NCBI GenBank assembly: GCA_034231615.1
Contig: CM067315.1
Location: forward strand, 37,363,129 to 37,427,128
Direction: 5' to 3'
Source of the DNA: Meghimatium bilineatum
Lineage: Eukaryota > Mollusca > Gastropoda > Stylommatophora > Philomycidae
Length of the DNA: 64,000 bases
Shown here piece by piece: positions 33,101-44,918 of this stretch (within the stretch, counting starts at the first letter, position 1; the number at the start of each line of letters is the position of its first letter). Under the pieces are notes generated by a model. It was not told the DNA's origin, made no database searches, and was given only the letters and a program-made list of their open reading frames with translations. Made by a program: the position numbers and the translations under genes.

Positions 33101-33534
33101 GACATGACCTAATATTATCTTTGCATACAGGGTCAATTGTAAATAGTATTAATCATCATCATTGTCATAAATATCAAATCTGACTGATTTAAGGGTTTCC
33201 CGGTGAATGGCTTGTTTGCGGTAAAAGTCCGAATCTCAGCGATATATATATATACAAACACGCACACATAATACCGTTCATAAGAATAATAAAGCCACTT
33301 TCTGCTGTGAATATATTTGTGTTTTCCTAATTGGATACTATGTAATCTTGAATTTGTGGGTGTAATGTTTGCGTGTGCGTGTATGAAATGGATTGATTTA
33401 GTAGTTTACTTCGAATATCTGATTGTACATTAGCTTGGTATGTTTTCAATTGATTGTCTTAGTAGTAAGATATACAACATATTCTTGCAATTTTACAGTT
33501 ATATTTGGATAGTTAAGTATTGAAAAGGGCGCAA
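33101..33534. other. No gene; small AT run
   Basis: Unique-looking sequence with ATATATATATA near 33241. Confidence 0.45.
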
Positions 33535-34585
33535 AGAAAATTGATTGCATTGCGAAATATATGGAAAAAAATAAGGACTTACAAAGATGAACACATAGGG
33601 AGACCATGGAGATACAATAGTGGAGATTTGATGCAGGTATATTCGATATTTCCAGATACAATCGGGAGTGAGACAGGGATGTTTACTACCCCCCCCTTCC
33701 TCTATTGTTTGTAAAATACATAGATCACATCTGCAAATTAGTATAGACAATGGAAGAAAGCAATCTGAAGGACAGCTTAAACGAATTGCTATTTGCAGAT
33801 GACCAAGCACTAGTAGTATCATCAGAAGAGCAACTACAAAGACAAATAGACAGATTACATCAAATATGCTAAACCTTTAACATGAAGATAAATATAGAAA
33901 AGACAGAAGTAATAAAGATAGGAAGAACAGCAAGAAATACCAATATATATATTGGAAACAACAGACTTAAACAAGTGACACAATTCACAAATATATGAAG
34001 TAATATAACAACAGACGGCAAGAGCAGCAAAGAAATACACAATATATTTAGTAAAGCATGCCAAGCCCTAGGAGAACGCATGACACCAATCTTCAGAAAG
34101 AAAAATGTAGATTTAAACACCAAAATAACACTATTCGAAACGATTAGTATGCCAACGCTCTGCTACCACAGCCAAACATGGACAACGACAGCACAATACA
34201 ACCGTAAAACCGTGACAGCTGAAATAGCATTCTTACGCATAATCATAGGAATATCGCTAAAAGACAGAATGAGGAATGAGGACATTCGACAAAAAACTGG
34301 CACCACTCCAATCTTGAAATATGCTAAGAGGAAAAAGATAAAATGGTATGCACACATCAGCAGACTACCACCAGACAGCATACCTCAGCAAGCTATACTA
34401 CACAGGTAGAGTGAACAGAAACCTAGAGGCCGACCACGAAAACGATGGAGCACCGAAATAAAAAAAGTCGACAAATTTCACAATATACTCAGCACACACA
34501 AGGGCCATCTCCATACAACTGTTCTACCCCTGACGCTGAAAGGCAACAAAGGCTTTAGCGAATAGATAGATAGATATAACATTTT
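33535..34585 (+). pseudogene. LINE family A, 5'-truncated copy
   Basis: The plus strand reads GVRQGC (33667 onward), LNELLFADDQALVVSSEEQL near 33790, then a stop-broken stretch. It continues open from 34080: MPTLCYHSQTWTTTAQYNRK, TVTAEIAFLRIIIGISLKDR, IRQKTGTTPILKYAKRKKIK and ISRLPPDSIPQQAILHR, then RGRPRKRWSTEIKK. The 3' stem-loop is at 34534-34560, followed by a GATAGATAGATA tail. In-frame stops near 33868 and 33999 inactivate it. The FADD box is intact, unlike the 13465 copy. Confidence 0.88.
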
Positions 34586-34622
34586 ATCATTGTCATTTTT
34601 ATTTTGTAATCTGCTTAGATAT

Positions 34623-34760
34623 CTTCTTCTTCTTCTGCGTTCATTCTCAAACTCCTGCAGATTACCAGGATGTAGTGCGGAGAACGGAATGCGTTGTGTC
34701 ATGGTTTACAGCATTGCTGTGATATTTGCGCCTTTCGGCCGGACACATCCGACTTCAGCA
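34623..34760 (-). mobile_element. Dispersed 3'-end repeat (family E) with (AGA)n tail
   Basis: The minus strand passes AACGCATTCCGTTCTCCGCA and CTGCAGGAGTTTGAGAATGA and ends in AGAAGAAGAAGA. It is close to 62710-62885. Confidence 0.65.
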
Positions 34761-35369
34761 TATTAATACATTCATTATGTCACAGTCTCTTAGGAGCAGT
34801 AAGCAATGATTGAGATTTTAGTTGACTACGTCTATCTCACGCAAGGCGTTCCGCTGCCACTGAACTATTCTCGCGTAATTAGACTTATTGTTCCCTTGCT
34901 CTTAGGTACCGAACCTTTTCTCATCCGTGAGCATGGTTTCGGTATAGGAAATACTATACAGTAGAGTTGGGATCTAGTTCGTATTTCCGCTTAGCTGAGG
35001 TTTCATTTACTGACACCGTGAACACCTAGCCAAAGTCTGAGCCTCTAAGCACACTCAGGAACAACAGGGAATATTGCTGTTTCTGCTATGTCTCTAGACG
35101 TTGTTCTTTGAGATAACTAGAAGCTTGTCCTCTAGCTGAGTACTGCCTTAGTTACCATCTCCATTTAGCATAGAGATATGCTCGACCTTCATCGTATTCA
35201 ATCTGTTACCATTGATTTTCTAAACATTTGCACACGATTCTTGATGTTCTTGAGCCTGGAATATGATAGTGCGACGGTTCAGGCAAGAAGCTGTCTTAAT
35301 CGGCTGCGACAGTGTTTTGAATGTGGAGACTGAGAAATGTCATTCAGAGATCGTGTTTGTCACAGATTA
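34761..35369. other. No gene seen
   Basis: Unique-looking sequence, no feature recognised. Confidence 0.45.
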
Positions 35370-36037
<668 letters not shown>

Positions 36038-36430
36038 CTTTCCAGAACGTAGTCTTCCCTCGTCCAGACGAGGAGGAAGTTGAACGTGACAATGTACATA
36101 TTCAGAGAATGATAGAAATGGGAGTGACTAGAGACGATAGGAGAAAGTGCTCCCTCTCCGGAAAGATCAGGGGAACGCGTAATCAGAAACTGACTGGGGC
36201 ACTGACCGTATACACTTTTAAATGGCTGACGGAACGGCAAGCAGAGCATATATGGGAATGCCCCCAGTGCTGTGACGCTTGTTCCTAATCAAGAATCAAG
36301 ACTCATGTCTTCCCTATGAATCTCTTGAATTCTCAGCGGTCTTGAGCAAGTTGTCCTGTATCTTCTAGTGGCATGCGCAGGCATTCGTGAATGCATTTTG
36401 TCCAACGGCGTCTTTGGCGGGCTTTCCGAT
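36038..36430 (-). pseudogene. LINE family B tail interrupted by a 246-bp insertion
   Basis: The minus strand gives RKARQRRRWTKCIHECLRMP, then LEDTGQLAQDR and FKRFIGKT before the insertion, and the TTCTGGAAAGAA codons of FWKE after it. Removing 36061-36306 plus one copy of GTCTTCCCT restores continuity with other family B tails. Confidence 0.7.
36061..36306 (+). mobile_element. 246-bp insertion with 9-bp target duplication and coding-like content
   Basis: GTCTTCCCT at 36052-36060 and 36307-36315 flanks it. The plus strand is open: EEEVERDNVHIQRMIEMGVT, RDDRRKCSLSGKIRGTRN, GALTVYTFKWLTERQAEHIW, then ECPQCCDACS and a stop, followed by AATCAAGAATCAAGACTCAT. A second copy lies inverted at 56318-56580 and keeps ERDNVHI and the CPQCCDAC end. 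It looks like a 5'-truncated retroelement end. I do not recognise the protein. Confidence 0.7.
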
Positions 36431-36544
36431 GTTGCCTTCTTGATTAGACATACATAAAAAAAAAAGAAATGCTGTCAACTTAAGCATAATTGAAACAGTT
36501 AGTTATTGATTACACGCTGAATGATATACACAATCGAGATGTAT

Positions 36545-37440
36545 ATCATAGATGTAGTGCTATGTACGTGTCCAGAGTGCTATATACGTGTCCAGAGTAA
36601 TATGTACGTGTCCAGAGTGCTATATACGTGTCCAGAGTAATATATACGTGTCCAGAGTGCTATGTACGTGTCCAGAGTGCTATATACGTGTCCAGAGTGC
36701 TAGATACGTGTCCAGAGTGCTATGTACGTGTCCAGAGTGTATGTACGTGTCCAGAGTGTTATGTACGTGTCCAGAGTGCTATGTACGTGTCCAGAGTGCT
36801 ATGTACGTGTCCAGAGTGCTATGTACGTGTCCAGAGTGCTATGTACGTGTCCAGAGTGCTATATACGTGTCCAGAGTGCTGTATACGTGTCCAGAGTAAT
36901 ATGTACGTGTCCAGAGTGCTATATACGTGTCCAGAGTAATATGTACGTGTCCAGAGTGATATGTACGTGTCCAGAGTGCTATATACGTGTCCAGAGTAAT
37001 ATGTACGTGTCCAGAGTGCTATATACGTGTCCAGAGTGCTAGATACGTGTCCAGAGTGCGAGATACGTGTCCAGAGTACTATGACGTGTCCATAGTGCTA
37101 TATACGTGTCCAGAGTGCTAGATACGTGTCCAGAGTACTATGACGTGTCCAGAGTGCTATATACGTGTCCAGAGTGCTATGTACGTGTCGAGAGTGCTAG
37201 ATACGTGTCCAGAGTGCTAGATACGTGTCCAGAGTGCTAAATACGTGTCCAGAGTGCTAGATACGTGTCCAGAGTACTATGACGTGTCCAGAGTGCTATA
37301 TACGTGTCCAGAGTGCTATGTACGTGTCCAGAGTGCTATATACGTGTCCAGAGTGCTATGTACGTGTCCAGAGTGCTAGATACGTGTCCAGAGTGCTAGA
37401 TACGTGTCCAGAGTGCTATGTACATGTCCATAGTGCCGTG
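36545..37440. repeat. 20-bp minisatellite, about 44 copies
   Basis: TACGTGTCCAGAGTGCTATG repeats. Variation is confined to the 4 bases after AGTG (CTAT, TAAT, CTAGA, CGAG) and a 1-2 base deletion (CTATGACG). TACGTGT contains ACGTG. Three 20-residue-period frames are open as a consequence. Confidence 0.97.
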
Positions 37441-37811
37441 ATGACTGATGGATTAACTGACTTCACTCAACCCAAACAAACCAAACTAACAAACCAACTA
37501 ACTAATGAACTAACATGATGAGGCAAGAGTGACATAAGTCTTATCCATGTCATCCAGCGCCATCTATTGTTTTTCACCGAAAGGAAAGAAGGTCCATATC
37601 AATTTTGGTTAACTGCTGCTTTATATACTTCTTCTTTCTATATACTATTAATATTATTGTTGTGTTTTAAGACAGTTTTCTTGCTAATTTTATACATAAC
37701 TTCTGGGACAATCGGGTTTCATAAATGGGGACCTGATATTTGGGAAAAAGTAAAGGCATGATGCTTACAACATCATTTCTAGATATGCCATTGGTCAATG
37801 TAAAATACGGG
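37441..37811. other. No gene seen
   Basis: Between two arrays. The short frame ending at 37761 is hydrophobic but has no recognisable domain. Confidence 0.4.
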
Positions 37812-38868
37812 GCTAATATTTTATTCCGTGAATAAGTCTAATTTTAATATTGTATTCCGTGAATAAGTCTAATTTTAATAATGTATTCCGTGAATAAGTA
37901 TAATTTTAATATTGTATTCCGTGAATAAGTCTAATTTTAATATTGAATTCTGTGAATAAGTCTAATTTTAATATTGTATTCCGTGAATAAGTCTAATTTT
38001 AATATTGAATTCCGTGAATAATTCTAATTTTAATATTGAATTCTGTGAATAAGTCTAATTTTAATATTGTATTCCGTGAATAAGTCTAATTTTAATATTG
38101 AATTCTGTGAATAAGTCTAATTTTAATATTGAATTCTGTGAATAAGTCTAATTTTAATATTGTATTCCGTGAATAAGTCTAATTTTAATATTGAATTCTG
38201 TGAATAATTCTAATTTTAATATTGAATTCTGTGAATAATTCTAATTTTAATATTGAATTCCGTGAATAATTCTAATTTTAATATTGAATTCTGTGAATAA
38301 GTCTAATTTTAATATTGAATTCCGTGAATAAGTCTAATTTTAATATTGAATTCCGTGAATAAGTCTAATTTTAATATTGTATTCTGTGAATAAGTCTAAT
38401 TTTAATATTGAATTCTGTGAATAAGTCTAATTTTAATATTGTATTCTGTGAATAAGTCTAATTTTAATATTGTATTCTGTGAATAAGTCTAATTTTAATA
38501 TTGTATTCTGTGAATAAGTCTAATTTTAATATTGTATTCTGTGAATAAGTCTAATTGTAATATTGAATTCTGTGAATAAGTCTAATTTTAATATTGAATT
38601 CCGTGAATAAGTCTAATTTTAATATTGTATTCTGTGAATAAGTCTAATTTTAATATTGTATTCTGTGAATAAGTCTAATTTTAATATTGAATTCTGTGAA
38701 TAAGTCTAATTTTAATATTGAATTCTGTGAATAAGTCTAATTTTAATATTGTATTCTGTGAATAAGTCTAATTTTAATATTGAATTCTGTGAATAAGTCT
38801 AATTTTAATATTGTATTCTGTGAATAAGTCTAATTTTAATATTGAATTCTGTGAATAAGTCTAATTGT
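37812..38868. repeat. 31-bp minisatellite, about 33 copies
   Basis: GTGAATAAGTCTAATTTTAA followed by TATTGAATTCT recurs every 31 bp. Variants are T/A before ATTC and C/T in ATTC(C/T)GTG, in mixed combinations. Confidence 0.97.
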
Positions 38869-38989
38869 TCAGGAAAGTGACATGTGACTGATATACTTTA
38901 AGAGACAATATAAGCTGTTTTACAGGATGATGATGAGTGTGGTTAGCAAGAGCGGTCAGAGTTACACTTGTTTGCTTGTTTCTTGCACA

Positions 38990-39545
38990 ATGTATGGATA
39001 ATCTTACACAATTTATGGATAATCTAACACAATTTATGGATAATCTAACACAATTTATGGATAATCTAACACAGTGTATGGTTAATCTTACACAATGTAT
39101 GGATAATCTTACACATTGTATGGATAATCTTACACAATGTATGGATAATCTTGTACAATGTATGGATAATCTTACACAATGTATGGATAATCTTACACAA
39201 TGTATGGATAATCTTACACAGTGTATGGATAATCTTACACAATGTATGGATAATCTTACACAATGTATGGATAATCTTACACAATGTATGGATAATCTTA
39301 CACAATGTATGGATAATCTTACACAATGTATGGATAATCTTACACAATGTATGGATATTCTTACACAATGTATGGATAATCTTACACAATGTATGGATAA
39401 TCTTACACAATGTATGGATAATCTTACACAATGTATGGATAATCTTACACAATGTATGGATAATCTTGCACAATGTATGGATAATTTTACACTATGTATG
39501 GATAATCTTACACAATGTATGGATAATCTTGCACAATGTATGGAC
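38990..39545. repeat. 21-bp minisatellite, about 27 copies
   Basis: TATGGATAATCTTACACAATG repeats (given in full as one 21-base period: TATGGATAATCTTACACAA plus TG). Stop-free in several frames, giving MDNLTQC and SIHCVRL heptads and a 367-residue minus-strand frame that runs on through the next array. Confidence 0.97.
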
Positions 39546-39860
39546 AACTGTGAACAAGTGTGAACAACTGTGTACAAGTATGAACAACTGTGTACAAGTA
39601 TGAACAACTGTGTACAAGTATGAACAACTGTGTACAAGTATGTACAACTGTGTACAAGTATGAACAACTGTGTACAAGTATGAACAACTGTGTACAAGTA
39701 TGCACAACTATGTACAAGTATGAACAACTGTGTACAACTGTATACAAGTATGAACAAATGTGTACAAGTATGCACATCTGTGTACAAGTATGCATAACTG
39801 TGTACAACTGTATACAAGTATCCAGAACTGTGTACAAGTATGCACAACTGTGTACAACCG
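39546..39860. repeat. 20-bp minisatellite, about 16 copies
   Basis: TGTGTACAAGTATGAACAAC repeats, directly joined to the 21-bp array through AATGTATGGACAACTGTGAA, which mixes both units. Confidence 0.96.
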
Positions 39861-39960
39861 CGTACCGAAGTAGAGTTCAGTCCAGACATAAACCCCCCAA
39901 TTGTAATTTTCCTTAAAGCAGATCCTTCGGTATTCTGACATTTTCCATCACCCATCTCAG

Positions 39961-40170
39961 TCATTTCACACCATCAGCCAAAAATGTCACAAGATCCGGA
40001 ACGACTGGACTGATATTGTAGTCTCTTCTTGCCTCCTGTATCCGACAGGGATCTACTATCCAGGACATTATGGTGTTTCGCGTAATGCTAGATAGAGCAC
40101 GATCACATGCAAAAAGTTTGTTTTGAAAAGTCAGTGATGGATTATAGAAACCTATTTTCATTCGAAACAA
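39961..40170 (-). other. Unrecognised non-repetitive 69-residue open frame
   Basis: The minus strand starts MFRMKIGFYNPSLTFQNKL, continues FACDRALSSITRNTIMSWIV and ends VVPDLVTFLADGVK. Its composition is like real protein, and it sits between two repeat arrays. It could be a transposon remnant or an isolated exon. No splice pair is convincing and no family is recognised. Confidence 0.3.
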
Positions 40171-40171
40171 G

Positions 40172-40455
40172 TATCTACTAAAATGTCGACAATATGATTA
40201 GTTCCACGTTTTTACCAATCATCTACTAAAATGTTGACAATATGATTAGTTCCACGTTTTTACCAACCATCTTCTAAATTGTTGACAATATGATTAGTTC
40301 CACGTTTTTACCAACCATCTTCTAAATTGTTGACAATATGATTACTGTTCCAAGTTTTTACCAACAATCTTCTAAATTGTTGACAATATGATTAGTTCCA
40401 CGTTTTTACCAACCATCTTCTAAATTGTTGACAATATGATTACTGTTCCATAAGT
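40172..40455. repeat. 48-bp minisatellite, 5-6 copies
   Basis: GTTGACAATATGATTAGTTC then CACGTTTTTACCAACCATC recurs every 48 bp, with two copies carrying ATTACTGTTCCA. Confidence 0.93.
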
Positions 40456-41204
40456 GGTACCATTTAAAAATTATGAAAATTAAACTCGTGACTATTATGA
40501 TTAGTTATTTTCTACGAAGGATGCGTATTATGTGTAGTGAACGGCTACTGGAACCATTAGCATGTATTAGTAGCGATGAATAAAGGAAATGCTGAGGTAA
40601 GTAAAATATAATTTGGTTTTGTTAATGTAAGCCAATATTTGAATAGATGTGAAGAAATACAAACATCGCGGTGGAATATAAATTGTGGAGATTCAGTCAT
40701 TAATTGATATTCGGAGTTATTTGTACTTTTACAAATCTGATGTCTACCAACGAATGGAACATTTCCCATTAGTCGTGGGTGATTACATTAGAAATGGGCG
40801 GTTCAACTATTCTCATTACAGCGTCAATTGTTCACGCTCTAATTCTAATAGGTAAATCAACATATCTACTCTATTTCAATTTTAAAGCAGTATGTTGGAC
40901 ATATGTACTCTATTTAAATTTTACAACAGTATTTAGGAACATATTTACGTTATTTGAATACAAAAAAGTATGTTGGACATATGCACAATTGTTATATCGC
41001 TTTTTTCATAAGTTCATGTTTGATTTGTTTTGAATGTATTAATAGTTACTATGTTTTATACGGCTATACTTTCTTTTAATTATTAGCAACGGTGTTCTAT
41101 GCCCTATCTATAACAATACAGTGCTCCACAATTGGCGCATGTGCTGTAGGTTGGCCACCCGTGTGTTAGAGCATGGCTATTGACTTTATACTACAGGCCT
41201 GTTA
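40456..41204. other. No gene; short ~42-bp repeat at 40850-40990
   Basis: AGTATGTTGGACATATG recurs three times in diverged units. Otherwise unique-looking AT-rich sequence. Confidence 0.45.
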
Positions 41205-41285
41205 ACAGAATTAATGAGGCCTTTATTCGTTACTTTTCTTGATTATTTTCATGTTTACGTTGGCCAGTATTTTTATACTTTTGAA
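41205..41285. mobile_element. Foldback element family 1, left half only
   Basis: CTACAGGCCTGTTAACAGAA, GAGGCCTTTATTCGTTAC and GATTATTTTCATG follow the left arm of 12734-12947. The right half is absent; the 63-bp array begins at the break. Confidence 0.6.
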
Positions 41286-43131
41286 GTGAGTCACTGCTAG
41301 ATTTACAAGCCTATAACTTAACTATTTCTATGTGAGATCACGGATGACGTGAGTCACTGCTAGATTTACAAGCCTATAACTTAACTATTTCTATGTGAGA
41401 TCACATATGACGTGAGTCACTGCTAGATTTACAAGCCTATAACATAACTATTTCTATGTGAGATCACATATGACGTGAGTCACTGCTAGATTTACAAGCC
41501 TATAACATAACTATTTCTATGTGAGATCACATATGACGTGAGTCACTGCTAGATTTACAAGCCTATAACATAACTATTTCTATGTGAGATCACATATGAC
41601 GTGAGTCACTGCTAGATTTACAAGCCTATAACTTAACTATTTCTATGTGAGATCACATATGACGTGAGTCACTGCTAGATTTACAAGCCTATAACTTAAC
41701 TATTTCTATGTGAGATCACATATGACGTGAGTCACTGCTAGATTTACAAGCCTATAACATAACTATTTCTATGTGAGATCACATATGACGTGAGTCACTG
41801 CTAGATTTACAAGCCTATAACATAACTATTTCTATGTGAGATCACATATGACGTGAGTCACTGCTAGATTTACAAGCCTATAACTTAACTATTTCTATGT
41901 GAGATCACATATGACGTGAGTCACTGCTAGATTTACAAGCCTATAACTTAACTATTTCTATGTGAGATCGCATATGACGTGAGTCACTGCTAGATTTACA
42001 AGCCTATAACATAACTATTTCTATGTGAGATCACGGATGACGTGAGTCACTGCTAGATTTACAAGCCTATAACATAACTATTTCTATGTGAGATCACGGA
42101 TGACGTGAGTCACTGCTAGATTTACAAGCCTATAACATAACTATTTCTATGTGAGATCACATATGACGTGAGTCACTGCTAGATTTACAAGCCTATAACA
42201 TAACTATTTCTATGTGAGATCACATATGACGTGAGTCACTGCTAGATTTACAAGCCTATAACATAACTATTTCTATGTGAGATCACATATGACGTGAGTC
42301 ACTGCTAGATTTACAAGCCTATAACATAACTATTTCTATGTGAGATCACGGATGACGTGAGTCACTGCTAGATTTACAAGCCTATAACATAACTATTTCT
42401 ATGTGAGATCACATATGACGTGAGTCACTGCTAGATTTACAAGCCTATAACATAACTATTTCTATGTGAGATCACATATGACGTGAGTCACTGCTAGATT
42501 TACAAGCCTATAGCATAACTATTTCTATGTGAGATCACATATGACGTGAGTCACTGCTAGATTTACAAGCCTATAACATAACTATTTCTATGTGAGATCA
42601 CATATGACGTGAGTCACTGCTAGATTTACAAGCCTATAACATAACTATTTCTATGTGAGATCACATATGACGTGAGTCACTGCTAGATTTACAAGCCTAT
42701 AACATAACTATTTCTATGTGAGATCACATATGACGTGAGTCACTGCTAGATTTACAAGCCTATAACATAACTATTTCTATGTGAGATCACATATGACGTG
42801 AGTCACTGCTAGATTTACAAGCCTATAACATAACTATTTCTATGTGAGATCACGGATGACGTGAGTCACTGCTAGATTTACAAGCCTATAACATAACTAT
42901 TTCTATGTGAGATCACATATGACGTGAGTCACTGCTAGATTTACAAGCCTATAACATAACTATTTCTATGTGAGATCACGGATGACGTGAGTCACTGCTA
43001 GATTTACAAGCCTATAACTTAACTATTTCTATGTGAGATCACGGATGACGTGAGTCACTGCTAGATTTACAAGCCTATAACTTAACTATTTCTATGTGAG
43101 ATCACGGATGACGTGAGTCACTGCTAGATTT
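41286..43131. repeat. 63-bp satellite-like array, about 29 copies, with AP-1 consensus in each unit
   Basis: The unit begins GTGAGTCACTGCTAGATTTA and continues with CAAGCCTATAACATAAC, TATTTCTATGTGAGATCAC and ATATGAC. Each junction makes TGACGTGAGTCA, joining a TGACG half-site to TGAGTCA. Variation is nearly limited to two places: AACATAAC versus AACTTAAC, and CACATATGAC versus CACGGATGAC. This is the largest and most homogeneous array in the window. Confidence 0.98.
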
Positions 43132-43319
43132 ACAACACTAACTGCGATGTTGCAGCATCCAACTGTGTCTTGTCGGAGCATGAAAGAAGGACAGAGCAGT
43201 AACACTGTGTTCAATCATGCATGTATATAGAGGCTACTACGCAGAATGGGAGTATGGTTGACCATCCCATGATCTCCAATGTGACGAAGCTGCGTCTTTC
43301 ATGCATGTTTCTATCTATT
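43132..43319. other. No gene seen
   Basis: Spacer between the 63-bp array and a LINE end. Confidence 0.4.
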
Positions 43320-43700
43320 CGCTGAAACCCTTTGTTGCCTTTCAGCGTCAGGTGTAGAAGTTTTCTGGAGGCGGCCCTCTTGTGTGCTGAGTATATTTTG
43401 GGCTTTGTAGCCTATTTATTTCAGTGGTCCATCGTTTTCGTGGTCGACCTCTAGGCCAGCCTTCGCTATATCTGAGTAGCATAGCTTGCTGTGGTATGCT
43501 GTCTGATGGTAGCCTGTTGATGTCTGCAAACCATTTGACCTGTTGTCTCTTGATATATTCCAAGATTGGGGTGGTGCCGGTTTTTTGTCTATTGTCCTCA
43601 TTCCTCACCCTGTGTCTTAGCGATATTCCTAAAACTCTGCGTAAGCATGCCATTTCAGCTGTCACTAGTTTACGTTTATGTTTGCTCTCGTTGTCCATGT
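43320..43700 (-). pseudogene. LINE family A, 3'-end copy
   Basis: The minus strand reads KRKLVTAEMACLRRVLGISL, RHRVRNEDNRQKTGTTPILE, YIKRQQVKWFADINRLPSDS and IPQQAMLLRYSEGWPRGRPR, then KRWTTEI. The frame is open for 116 residues. The 3' hairpin is perfect: CGCTGAAA at 43320-43327 and TTTCAGCG at 43340-43347. The rest of the element is missing above 43700. Confidence 0.87.
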
Positions 43701-44539
43701 TACCATTTGTTAACTGCTAATCCTGGAATTGCACGAGAACAGTGTTTATTCCTTCTCAACCTCGTTTCATTTGATTTTTCAAATGAACAATTTATACTTG
43801 CAGTTCTTACACCTATTTTTAATTATTACATAAAACACCCCGAAGGTGTAATAAACAAATGAAACTTATTGATTTGTAAACATATCTCATCATTGAAAAT
43901 AATATTTGATGAAATACATTCAGTCCCAGATGATCCTCACGTAATATATTTTTGATGAATAATACGCAGTAAATATTTTTCCAGAGCTAAAAGCTAAAAG
44001 GAAAATATTCCCAGAGTTATATCATTGGATTAGAACGTACAAATGTAAACGTGCGTGGTGATAAATACACTAAGGTTTTGATTTATTTGATGAGTGTTCT
44101 GTTGCTCTTGATACCATATTTAGCTCTAAACATTACATCAGTGCCGAAATCAAAGCAAACACTACAAACATTTCGTTAAAGTAAGTAATTTGTATTTTTT
44201 CTATTTATTAATAAATAGTTACATAATAATGATACAAATGCACACATGAATACAATAACAACAGCAACAACTGAATATAGACATCAAAGCCCTATATACT
44301 TTGGGAAAGGAGGTTGTTTTCGAGTTGTGTATCATTTAATCCCGTCCCACCCCACTTTTATAGATAGTGAAATATGACATTCTATACTACAAACATGATT
44401 GAAACAGGGAACACCCACCCATACTTCCCTAAGGAGTTGCCCAACAAATACGTTAACAATAAGTTGCCAATTTTGTTACCCCTCACCCTGCCCGCATGTC
44501 AAAACTTCTAGGACTCTGTGTACTATGTTAAAATTATCT
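43701..44539. other. No gene seen
   Basis: AT-rich unique-looking sequence. Confidence 0.45.
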
Positions 44540-44918
44540 AACACTCCTCCACTTCCTCATCTCTCGCTTAAATTGTGTATCACTCGACACTTCCTCCTCT
44601 CCTGCTTAAATTGTGTATCACTCGACACTTCCTCCTCTCCTGCTTAAATTGTGTATCACTCGACACTTCCTCCTCTCCTGCTTAAATTGTGTATCACTCG
44701 ACACTTCCTCCTCTCTCGCTTAAATTGTGTATCACTCGACACTTCCTCCTCTCCTGCTTAAATTGTGTATCACTCGACACTTCCTCCTCTCTCGCTTAAA
44801 TTGTGTATCACTCGACACTTCCTCCTCTCCTGCTTAAATTGTGTATCACTCCCCCACTTCCTCCTCTCCCGCTTAAGTTGTGTAACACTCGCCGCTTCCT
44901 CCTCTCCCGCTTAAAACA
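44540..44918. repeat. 38-bp minisatellite, about 10 copies
   Basis: GCTTAAATTGTGTATCACTC then GACACTTCCTCCTCTCCT recurs every 38 bp. TCCTG and TCTCG variants alternate. Confidence 0.95.

Noticed and set aside
36545-37440. CRISPR-like array because of regular 20-bp repeats
   Set aside because: There are no unique spacers between repeats, and the sequence is eukaryotic. It is a plain minisatellite.
38861-39964. 367-residue minus-strand open frame of SIHCVRL and VHTCTQLFIL repeats
   Set aside because: Runs through two tandem arrays whose units lack stops. No start context, signal peptide or splice evidence; overlapping frames on both strands are equally open.
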